Positions 1 through 4,978 of a DNA stretch of 7,904 nt are shown here, piece after piece (positions within the stretch are counted from its first letter, which is position 1; every line of letters begins with the position of its first letter). This DNA is from Chloroflexi bacterium UBA6077 (GTDB lineage Bacteria; Chloroflexota; UBA6077), in NCBI GenBank assembly GCA_002436065.1, contig DIXP01000015.1, forward strand, positions 1 through 7,904. Direction: 5' to 3'. A model generated the notes under the pieces. It was given only the letters and a program-made list of their open reading frames with translations. It was not told the DNA's origin and did not search any database. The position numbers were made by a program, and so were the translations under genes.

Positions 1-77
1 GAAAGCCTGTCGTCGTCTTGTTGTTGGGAGTACGAGCACGCTCGCGCTCCGCTGTTGTGTGTTCGCTCATACTCCAT
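1..77 (-). CDS. Possible N-terminal fragment of a gene running off the left edge
   Basis: On the minus strand two ATG codons, at 77 and 70 in different frames, both open reading frames that stay open to the window edge. The one at 70 begins MSEHTTAERERARTP and reads like a normal hydrophilic N-terminus; the one at 77 is richer in Cys, Ser and Gln and less convincing. The candidate would start about 27-34 bp downstream of the glycosyltransferase stop, in the same direction, so it could be the next gene of an operon. The only purine-rich motif (GGAG) lies too close to the ATG at 70 for a good ribosome binding site. At most 25 codons are visible, so no family can be named and the call may be wrong. 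Confidence 0.25.
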   Translation of the reverse strand, partial: MEYERTHNSGARACSYSQQQDDDRL

Positions 78-103
78 AGTTTACCAGTTATCCGGATAGG
101 CTC

Positions 104-1096
104 CTAACCCCCCCGCGACCCTATAACCACTTGATGGGCGAGACCCGCGGCGAGGCCAAGTCCCTGGGCCAGCGACCTGGCCAGCAGGAACGCCGGCACG
201 GCCAGCGCCAGTGATCGGTCCGCGCCCCACGCCCTGCGCACAAGGGGTAGGGCGGTGGCCAGGAAGGCCAGGGCTGCCGCTGCCGCGGTCCCCTGAGCGA
301 GGGGGGACCATGGGCTTCCAAGGGTAGCAAGCGCCAGAACAGCTGTCAGCAGGATCTGGATGGGCATCAGTCGAGGGGTGTATCCATCTTCCCGCACCCT
401 CCCAGGGTGGCGTTGGTACAGCCGCGCTCGGAAGTAGCCGAAGCGAAGCTTGCGCCAGAGGTAGGTGACCAGCCTCTCAGGGTGCTGGTGCCGCACCAGG
501 GCTCCCTTGGCGTACACCATCCGCTCCCCTCCGGCCGCCATCCGGAAGGAGAGCTCCACGTCCTCCACGGAAGTGGCCGGGAGGCTCTCGTCGAAGCCGC
601 CGTATGCGAGGAAGCGGTCTCGCCGGTAGGCGGCGCAGGCCGTATCCATGACTGCTATCTGCCAGCTGGCCGCCAGCCGCGCCTGCTTCTCCTCCATCTC
701 CAGCTGAGTGAAGCGGGCCGGCAAGGCCCTCTGCCGGCTGGCGTAGCCGCCCCGCACGCCCGCGACCCCGGGATCCGCGAACGGGGCCAGCAGGGCTCGC
801 AGGCAGCCGGGCTCCGGCACGCAGTCGGCGTCGATGAAGACCAGGATGTTGCCCGATGCGGCTTGCGCCCCTGCGTTCCTGGCGGCGGCTGGACCCAACC
901 CGGGGAGAGTCACCACCCTGGATCCATGAGCACGAGCCAACTCCGCCGTGGCATCGGCGGAACCATCGTCAACCACGACCACCTCGTTCGGCTGAACCCC
1001 CTGCAAGGAAGGAGATAGGGCAGTCATCAACCCGCCCAAAGTTACTTCAGCGTCGCGGGCGGGGACAATCACGCTCAGGGAGAGATCGGCGCTCAT
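104..1096 (-). CDS. Family 2 glycosyltransferase with C-terminal membrane segments
   Basis: Predicted to move a sugar from a nucleotide-sugar to an acceptor at the cytoplasmic membrane; donor and acceptor cannot be told. The 330-residue protein has a GT-A fold start (LSVIVPARDAE, residues 6-16), a nucleotide-binding VVVDDGS at 40-46, the metal-binding DAD in VFIDADC at 86-92 and an acidic SVEDVELS at 176-183 where the catalytic base usually sits. After a basic stretch near 213-232 come hydrophobic segments at about 245-260, 270-287 and 295-322, so it is a membrane-anchored GT2 like those used for polysaccharide or glycolipid assembly. I chose the ATG at 1096 rather than the longer frame from 1228 because GAGG sits 6 nt before it, homology to GT2 starts at once, and a strong promoter lies between the two candidates. 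The IS5 remnant sits upstream of that promoter, so the gene looks intact. Neighbouring PAP2 and CpsB-like genes fit an envelope role. Confidence 0.88.
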   Translation of the reverse strand: MSADLSLSVIVPARDAEVTLGGLMTALSPSLQGVQPNEVVVVDDGSADATAELARAHGSRVVTLPGLGPAAARNAGAQAASGNILVFIDADCVPEPGCLRALLAPFADPGVAGVRGGYASRQRALPARFTQLEMEEKQARLAASWQIAVMDTACAAYRRDRFLAYGGFDESLPATSVEDVELSFRMAAGGERMVYAKGALVRHQHPERLVTYLWRKLRFGYFRARLYQRHPGRVREDGYTPRLMPIQILLTAVLALATLGSPWSPLAQGTAAAAALAFLATALPLVRRAWGADRSLALAVPAFLLARSLAQGLGLAAGLAHQVVIGSRGG

Positions 1097-1160
1097 CCTG
1101 ATCCTCGGAGGGGGCCCATATCGAAGGGCTTGCAGGTGGTGCTGTCTGTCGAATGGCGGC

Positions 1161-1188
1161 ATTATATCAGGCAGGGCAACCGTTCCAA
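1161..1188 (-). promoter_or_regulatory. Sigma-70-type promoter for the glycosyltransferase
   Basis: On the minus strand a perfect TATAAT (1166-1161) follows a TTGGAA (1188-1183, four of six matches to TTGACA) with a 16-nt spacer. The predicted transcript would start near 1153, leaving a leader of about 57 nt before the ATG at 1096. The promoter lies downstream of the ATG at 1228, which argues against the longer start. It is 27 bp from the outer edge of the IS5 remnant, so the IS does not appear to supply it. Confidence 0.6.
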
Positions 1189-1214
1189 AGCACCCATGCT
1201 GCTTGACATGGCTA

Positions 1215-1345
1215 GGGCGTATTCGCAAACTATAGCCACAGTAGGATGGCTGCGATAGTCCACATGGCCCGATAGTTGTCGGCCCGCTTCTCGTAGCGGG
1301 TGGCCAATCGCCTGAACTGTTTGAACCGGTTTATCAGTCGCTCTC
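1215..1345 (-). mobile_element. Truncated IS5-family insertion sequence (right end only)
   Basis: What remains is one terminus plus the 3' end of the transposase gene. The edge reads GGGCGTATTCGCAAAC on the plus strand from 1215, directly after CTA. This resembles the ends of IS5-family elements of the IS427-like kind, which carry TTCGCAAAC-type terminal repeats just behind the transposase stop codon. No matching opposite terminus is visible in the window. The inner boundary is uncertain: similarity to a transposase fades around 1345-1350, and a different plus-strand frame opens by 1379. Confidence 0.7.
1230..1343 (-). pseudogene. C-terminal remnant of an IS5-family transposase
   Basis: In the minus-strand frame ending with TAG at 1232-1230, the last 37 codons read ERLINRFKQFRRLATRYEKR, then ADNYRAMWTIAAILLWL. 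This is the standard C-terminal signature of IS5-family DDE transposases: the helix with the last catalytic Glu region (xERLINRxKQFRRxATRYEK), then a hydrophobic tail. The upstream part of the same frame (QQPGKCG) does not look like transposase, and all of the N-terminal DDE core is missing. It cannot be functional. Confidence 0.8.
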
Positions 1346-1384
1346 CACACTTTCCAGGCTGTTGTTCCCACAGAATAGATCGAC

Positions 1385-1564
1385 GTGCCCGCCAATCCCG
1401 TCGCGCCGCTGCGCTCCCTCACGGAAGGGGCGCCGTGGCGAGAGATTCGCCTTGCCCGAGAGGCCGCGGCGACGCTGTGGTGGCTGTACTGGGCGGTGGT
1501 GGTGCTGTTCGCGGTGATGGCCTATCTGGTGGTGGGGGTATCGATCAGCGGATGGGTGCCTTAA
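1385..1564 (+). CDS. Small single-span membrane protein, 59 codons
   Basis: A GTG at 1385 opens a 59-residue frame: a hydrophilic head with acidic and basic residues (about 10-28, including PWREIRLAREAAA), then one hydrophobic segment from about residue 29 to 54 (LWWLYWAVVVLFAVMAYLVV) and a TAA at 1562. It ends one base before the GTG of the PAP2 gene, so the two are probably co-transcribed and translationally coupled. The Trp/Tyr-rich edge of the membrane segment argues for a real protein. The frame is closed by a TAG at 1376 just upstream, and I see no clear ribosome binding site, so its 5' end may have been cut when the neighbouring IS5 element inserted or decayed. I do not recognise a family. 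It could be an accessory subunit of the PAP2-like protein. Confidence 0.5.
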   Translation: MPANPVAPLRSLTEGAPWREIRLAREAAATLWWLYWAVVVLFAVMAYLVVGVSISGWVP

Positions 1565-1565
1565 C

Positions 1566-2255
1566 GTGCGGACTACGAGATCGGGAAAGAGGGAGATACG
1601 CAGCAGGTCGCTTTCGCTTTGGGTTGGTGTGTGCGGGCTGGGTGGATGGCTGCTGCTCTCGGCGCTGATACTGTCGGGGGCAACCTCGGGGTTTGACGCG
1701 GCCGCGGCAACAGCGGAGGGCACAACTCTGAGGCATGTTATTGATGCCGTTTTCCCGCTGGTGGCCACCCTCTGGTCGCCGGAGCTGTGCCTGCTGTACG
1801 GCGCTATCGGCTCGCTGATGCTGTGGCGACGGGGCGCCGGCCGGTGGGCCCTTGCGCCCCTGGCCTTCACCTTGCTGGTGCCGCTGGAGGTGGCGCTGAA
1901 GCTGTGGGTGCTCCGGCCGGAGATGCCCGACTTGCTGAAGGAGTGGCCGGGCTACCCAGTGGCGAACATACCGGGGCTGGGGGGAGGCTCCGTGCTGAAC
2001 GGATCGGCGATGCGGACCGGCTTCCTGTGCGCCCTTGCGGCGCTGCTGCTCTGGAGACGGGGAGGAAGGGCGGGACGCTGGGCCTCCCTGGGCTTCCTGC
2101 TGCTGATGCTGTTCACCAGCTTCCTCAGGGTGTACGGCCGCTACCACTGGTTGAGCAACGAGCTGGCAAGCCAGCTTCTGGGGGTGGCGCTGGCGGTGGT
2201 AGTGGAGAGGCTGCTCGACGCTGAAGTGATCGGGCTAAAAAGGCGAACTCGGTAA
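1566..2255 (+). CDS. PAP2-type integral membrane protein with degenerate catalytic motifs
   Basis: A 229-residue protein with membrane segments at about 18-37, 74-87, 98-114, 152-164, 175-187 and 203-214, arranged as in the PAP2 (type 2 phosphatidic acid phosphatase / undecaprenyl pyrophosphate phosphatase) superfamily. Motif 1 is recognisable as KLWVLRP (K112, R117, P118). Motif 2, normally PSGH, reads LNGSAMRT (146-148 = NGS), so the conserved His is Ser. Motif 3, normally SR-x5-H-x3-D, reads LRVYGRYHWLSNELA: Arg188 and the nucleophile His194 remain, but Ser is Leu and Asp is Asn (198). Active members dephosphorylate lipid phosphates on the outer membrane face; with these changes normal catalysis is doubtful. 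The GTG start at 1566 is taken because it directly follows the stop of the small upstream gene, though no strong ribosome binding site is visible and a slightly later start is possible. It converges with the CpsB-like gene, 26 bp between stops, with no terminator seen. Confidence 0.75.
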   Translation: MRTTRSGKREIRSRSLSLWVGVCGLGGWLLLSALILSGATSGFDAAAATAEGTTLRHVIDAVFPLVATLWSPELCLLYGAIGSLMLWRRGAGRWALAPLAFTLLVPLEVALKLWVLRPEMPDLLKEWPGYPVANIPGLGGGSVLNGSAMRTGFLCALAALLLWRRGGRAGRWASLGFLLLMLFTSFLRVYGRYHWLSNELASQLLGVALAVVVERLLDAEVIGLKRRTR

Positions 2256-2281
2256 GAGCCATGGGTTTCGTGGATGGACCA

Positions 2282-3055
2282 CTACCTCCTCAGGAACGAG
2301 AACCAGGAGCGACGCTGAGGCGGCTGGGGTGGAGGCAATTCGATCTCCTCGTCGCGGAGGATCGCCTCCGGAACGGTCGTGGCCATGGCGTGGGCGGCCT
2401 CGTCTCCCACCAGTTGCGCGGCCCGCTGGACGGCGTTTCCCAGAAGGGGGGGGCGGTCGTGGGCGGAGTGGGCGTCGGACGCGATGATCTGGACCAACTG
2501 CCTTTTCACCAGTGTCTCGGCCACACGGCGGATGTGGAAGCCAAAGGTACCCTCCAGGCTGCCGGCCGTCACCTGGGCCAGCACGCCTCTATCCACCAGC
2601 TTCCGTAGCAGTTCGGGGTTGGACGCGATCTCCGCGTTGCGCTCCGGGTGGGCGATCACCGGCACGATCCCCCGCAGCCGCAGCTCGAAGAGGATCTGCT
2701 CCGCGTAGGGCGGCACCATCTGGAGGGGGAACTCCACCAGCAGGTAACGGCTCCCGTTCAGCGTTAGGAGGGGGTCCTCGGCACAGCGAGCCGGCACCTC
2801 CGGGGAGAGGAACAGCTCGGCCCCGGCCAGGATCTCCATCTCCACGCCTCTCCCGAGCAGCTCCCCCTGGAGGGCCTGCACCCTCTCCTGGATCTCGGCG
2901 CCGGTGCCGGTGAAGGTCCCCTCTCCCCAGTGGGGCGTCGCCACCACCCTACGGACGCCGTCCTGGAGGGCGAGGCGGGCGATGGCGAGGGAGTCGTCCA
3001 GGCTGGCGGCCCCGTCGTCTATGCCGGGCAGGATGTGGCAGTGCAGGTCGATCAA
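2282..3055 (-). CDS. PHP-domain protein-tyrosine phosphatase, CpsB/CapC/YwqE family
   Basis: Full length at 257 residues, as usual for the family, which are metal-dependent phosphatases that remove phosphate from bacterial tyrosine kinases and so control capsule or exopolysaccharide export. All metal-binding motifs of the PHP fold are present: DLHCHILPGIDDG (3-15; H5, H7, D13/D14), TPHW with H42, GAE with E80, a Glu at 109, AHPERN (135-140; H136, R139) and SDAH (193-196). The C-terminus ends in a proline stretch and a basic-aromatic tail (QRRSWFSFLRR). The start is TTG at 3055, with GGAG 7 nt upstream, right against the invariant DLHCH motif. A 49-nt perfect palindrome begins 4 nt beyond that GGAG and would fold in the leader if transcription comes from upstream. 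No partner tyrosine kinase is visible, so its substrate is unknown. Confidence 0.9.
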   Translation of the reverse strand: MIDLHCHILPGIDDGAASLDDSLAIARLALQDGVRRVVATPHWGEGTFTGTGAEIQERVQALQGELLGRGVEMEILAGAELFLSPEVPARCAEDPLLTLNGSRYLLVEFPLQMVPPYAEQILFELRLRGIVPVIAHPERNAEIASNPELLRKLVDRGVLAQVTAGSLEGTFGFHIRRVAETLVKRQLVQIIASDAHSAHDRPPLLGNAVQRAAQLVGDEAAHAMATTVPEAILRDEEIELPPPQPPQRRSWFSFLRR

Positions 3056-3069
3056 GGGAGCGCTCCAAG

Positions 3070-3118
3070 GCTAGGTTAGACCGCCGCGGCTTCCGAAGCC
3101 GCGGCGGTCTAACCTAGC
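3070..3118. repeat. 49-nt perfect palindrome (dyad repeat, copy 1)
   Basis: Two 24-nt arms (3070-3093 and 3095-3118) are exact reverse complements around a single central C at 3094; the centre reads CGGCTTCCGAAGCCG. The inner 28 nt (3083-3110) recur exactly at 3550-3577. It lies between the DUF2283 stop (3164) and the CpsB-like start (3055). No T-run follows on either strand, so it is not a classical intrinsic terminator, although so long a stem could still pause polymerase or protect RNA ends. The two copies flank the DUF2283 module, which suggests a mobile or REP-like repeat family. Confidence 0.85.
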
Positions 3119-3163
3119 ACACACTGTCTGCGAATGGTAGTGTTGACACGACGCCCAACGGCA

Positions 3164-3370
3164 TCAGACGGCCACAGCCTGGACGGAGAGATCCTCGTCC
3201 TCGGCGATGACGTAGTTCAGCCGTTCGAAGCCGATGACTCGCCCCTGGGCATCCTTGATGAGGATGACCTCATCGCCGGTTTCCTCAGCGACGCACTCCT
3301 TCTCGGGATCGTCGAACCAGACGGTCAGCGTCTTTCCCTCGGCGTCGTAGTATACCTTCAGGGTGCCCAC
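3164..3370 (-). CDS. DUF2283 domain protein, candidate antitoxin-like partner
   Basis: A 68-residue acidic protein beginning MGTLKVYYDAEGKTLTVWF and containing GDEVILIKDAQGRVIGFERL, the two beta-rich halves of a DUF2283 domain that here fills the whole protein. The GTG start at 3370 is preceded by GGAAGGGGA at ribosome-binding distance; the frame extends upstream to 3547 but there it reads an unrelated, Arg/Cys-rich shadow. Its first 13 bp overlap the end of the upstream pseudogene in another frame, the tight coupling typical of two-gene toxin-antitoxin modules. DUF2283 proteins are small, of unproven function, and often sit next to a small RelE/barnase-like protein. I infer an antitoxin-like role; no DNA-binding motif is evident. 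Confidence 0.82.
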   Translation of the reverse strand: MGTLKVYYDAEGKTLTVWFDDPEKECVAEETGDEVILIKDAQGRVIGFERLNYVIAEDEDLSVQAVAV

Positions 3371-3497
3371 AGCAGTTCCCCTTCCTTTATGGCGTCGGTC
3401 AGGTAGGCGGTAACGATGAAGCCTTCCATGTCGAGGCATTTTACCACGACGCCAGGATCCCCAGGGGCGTCCGCACCTCGAAGTACGGCTCGTGCAT
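3358..3497 (-). pseudogene. Internally deleted, frameshifted partner of the DUF2283 gene (toxin-like)
   Basis: Two pieces in different frames look like the two ends of one gene. The front piece starts at ATG 3497 and reads MHEPYFEVRTPLG before a TAA at 3443-3441. The back piece, in another frame, reads VVVKCLDMEGF then IVTAYLTDAIKEGELLW and stops at TGA 3360-3358, overlapping the DUF2283 start. From memory, intact genes before DUF2283 encode a protein of roughly 90-110 residues beginning with an (F/Y)FEVRTPLG-like motif and ending in (F/I)VTAYLTDxIKxGExxW; here the middle (about 50-60 residues) is absent, with the join near 3445-3470. The product would be dead. GGAAGGGGGG precedes the ATG. 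Assignment to a RelE/barnase-like toxin is inference from context and remembered motif. Confidence 0.6.
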
Positions 3498-3549
3498 GGG
3501 CAGCGTCCCCCCTTCCTGTGGCAGGGTCTGTGTGTCAAAGGATCCATTT

Positions 3550-3577
3550 GCCGCGGCTTCCGAAGCCGCGGCGGTCT
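3550..3577. repeat. 28-nt dyad repeat, copy 2
   Basis: Identical over 28 nt to the inner part of the palindrome at 3083-3110. Here the dyad is shorter: 11-nt arms (3550-3560 and 3562-3572) around a central C at 3561, with the flanking GGTCT kept on one side only. It lies 13 nt beyond the stop of the cupin gene in the transcription direction and upstream of the decayed toxin-like gene. It could act as a transcript-end hairpin for the cupin operon, but no T-tract follows. Confidence 0.85.
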
Positions 3578-3589
3578 CGTTTCAGGCGG

Positions 3590-3994
3590 CTACAGCACCT
3601 CTTCCTCGAACACGTTGGCGATGCAGCAGAGGAAGGTGCAGGGCTCCGTGTCGCTGAGGTTCCTCATGCTGTGGGGCTCCATCGTGGGGACGAAGACGAA
3701 GTCGGTGGGGTTCATCTCCTTCTGCTCCACCACCTCGTCGGTCTCCGGATCGTGGGACATGACGGCGAGGTGCCCGCTCAGGATGTACATCGTCTGGTAG
3801 TAGAGGTGGTTGTGGATGGGGATCTCCCCGTTGGGGCCCATGGTGAAGAATCGGAGGCCGTACTCGGGGTTGTCGGCCGGGCCCGCCTGCGACAGCCAGC
3901 GGATCCAGGTTTCCTTCACCACATAGGGCTTGCCCTTGTAGGGGTAGGTCTCGATCTTCCTATCCTGCTTGTCGTTGACGTTCTGTACTATCAT
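3590..3994 (-). CDS. Small single-domain cupin protein
   Basis: A 134-residue protein folding as one cupin beta-barrel. Motif 1 reads PIHNHLYYQTMYILSGH (59-75): the metal ligands H61 and H63 are present, the usual Glu is Gln (67), and the glycine at the end is kept. Motif 2 reads DFVFVPTMEPHSMRN (98-112), giving the third His at 108 and the conserved Asn. A mononuclear metal site is therefore likely, for a dioxygenase, isomerase or sensor-type role that cannot be decided. Near the C-terminus is a Cys pair (FLCC, 121-124). The ATG at 3994 has GGAAGGG five nt upstream. It follows the CoA-ester lyase gene by about 87 bp in the same direction, so it may belong to that operon or have its own promoter (a TATGAT sits at 4045-4040, without a good -35 box). 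Confidence 0.85.
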   Translation of the reverse strand: MIVQNVNDKQDRKIETYPYKGKPYVVKETWIRWLSQAGPADNPEYGLRFFTMGPNGEIPIHNHLYYQTMYILSGHLAVMSHDPETDEVVEQKEMNPTDFVFVPTMEPHSMRNLSDTEPCTFLCCIANVFEEEVL

Positions 3995-4081
3995 CGTACC
4001 CTTCCATCGTCGAGATTGGGGGAGGCGAACAGTGGGCCAATCATAACCCGAATCCCCCCTGCGTCGTCCAGAATCGAGTCC

Positions 4082-4975
4082 CTACCCCCTTGCCGACAGC
4101 GCCTCGTGCAGCCTCAGCAGCCCCTCGGCCCTGCGGACGACGGGCGCGTCGACGAACTCGCCGGTGGGGAGCTTCAGGCTGCCGGTGCCGGTGGACTCCG
4201 CCTCCCTCGCGGCCTCCACAACCCCCCGTGCCCACTCCACCTCCTCAGCGGATGGCGTGTACACGTCGTTGATGATCCCTACCTGGCTGGGGTGAATGGC
4301 GGAGCGTCCGAAGAAGCCCAGGGCGCGACCCTGCCGCGTGCTCCGCTCCAGCCCCTCGGCGTCCTTCAGGTGGGGATACACGCTGTCCAGAGGGGGCTTT
4401 ATCCCGGCCGCCCGCGAGGCCATCACCACCCGGGACCGCGCGTACAGCGTCTCCAGCCCATCGGGACCAGGCCTCAGCCCCAGGTCCCGCACGAAGTCCA
4501 CCCCCCCGAAGGACAGCCAGCCCACCCGGGGGTGGGCCCGGGCGATCTCCAGGGCTCGCCACACGCCGGCCGCCGTCTCCACTCCACACATGAAAGCCAG
4601 AGAGCCCGCGGGGAGTCCCTGCCGGGCCTCGGCCGCTGCCACCCACTCGTGGATCTGGAGCACGGTCTCGGGCGTCTCCACCTTAGGCAGCCGCAGGGCG
4701 TGGACCCCGCGCCTCACCACAGCGTCGACGTCCTCATGGGTCAGCCCCGTCTCCGGGTGGTTGATCCGGACGAACACCACGGGGCGCGGCCCCTCACCCC
4801 TTCCCTCGAGCACCTCCGACACGAGCATGCGGGCCCGCCCCTTCTCCGACGGCGGCACCGAGTCCTCCAGGTCCAGCACAACTGCATCGGCGGCCGTGGT
4901 GAAGACCTTCTCCAGCAACCTGGAGTTGTTGCCCGGGGCGTACAGCAGCGAACGTAGGGGAGGCAATGCGGCCAT
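4082..4975 (-). CDS. HpcH/HpaI aldolase / citrate lyase beta (CitE-like) CoA-ester lyase
   Basis: A 297-residue TIM-barrel enzyme of the CitE / malyl-CoA lyase family, which cleaves or forms C-C bonds in CoA esters such as malyl-, methylmalyl- or citramalyl-CoA with Mg2+. Signatures in order: RSLLYAPGNN (8-17), DAVVLDLEDSVPPSEK (30-45), FVRIN with Arg70, LRLPKVE (94-100), VETA with the metal ligand Glu133, GGVDFVRDLG with Asp160 (157-166), PPLDSVYPHLKD (194-205) and the GRSAIHPSQ (223-231) CoA-binding region near the C-terminus. All expected acidic metal ligands are present, so activity is likely. The ATG at 4975 is 3 nt after the CoA-transferase stop, indicating one transcript with coupled translation; GAAGGGGG inside the upstream gene is a somewhat distant ribosome binding site. 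The substrate cannot be read from sequence alone. Confidence 0.9.
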   Translation of the reverse strand: MAALPPLRSLLYAPGNNSRLLEKVFTTAADAVVLDLEDSVPPSEKGRARMLVSEVLEGRGEGPRPVVFVRINHPETGLTHEDVDAVVRRGVHALRLPKVETPETVLQIHEWVAAAEARQGLPAGSLAFMCGVETAAGVWRALEIARAHPRVGWLSFGGVDFVRDLGLRPGPDGLETLYARSRVVMASRAAGIKPPLDSVYPHLKDAEGLERSTRQGRALGFFGRSAIHPSQVGIINDVYTPSAEEVEWARGVVEAAREAESTGTGSLKLPTGEFVDAPVVRRAEGLLRLHEALSARG

Positions 4976-4978
4976 TCT

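Noticed and set aside
89..98. TATCCGGATA palindrome near the left edge
   Set aside because: A single 10-nt palindrome is expected by chance and no partner or context supports a function.
1097..1228. Longer start of the glycosyltransferase at 1228
   Set aside because: A strong promoter lies inside this stretch, the extra 44 residues match nothing expected in GT2, and a good ribosome binding site precedes the ATG at 1096.
3533..3538. TTGACA on the minus strand as a promoter for the toxin-like/DUF2283 pair
   Set aside because: No -10-like hexamer is found 15-19 nt downstream.
3371..3547. N-terminal extension of the DUF2283 frame up to 3547
   Set aside because: The extension is Arg/Cys-rich and overlaps the toxin-like remnant in another frame; the GTG at 3370 with GGAAGGGGA matches the domain start.
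3070..3577. CRISPR-like repeats
   Set aside because: Only two copies, 439 nt apart, self-complementary, with coding sequence between them and no spacer array or cas genes.
3550..3577. Intrinsic terminator after the cupin gene
   Set aside because: The hairpin is well placed but no T-run follows on the minus strand, so only a pausing or RNA-protecting role can be suggested.
3416..4957. 513-codon open frame on the plus strand
   Set aside because: It lies antisense to the cupin and CitE-like genes, both with clear family motifs. The product is Arg/Pro/His/Gly-rich low-complexity, as expected for a shadow frame in GC-rich DNA.
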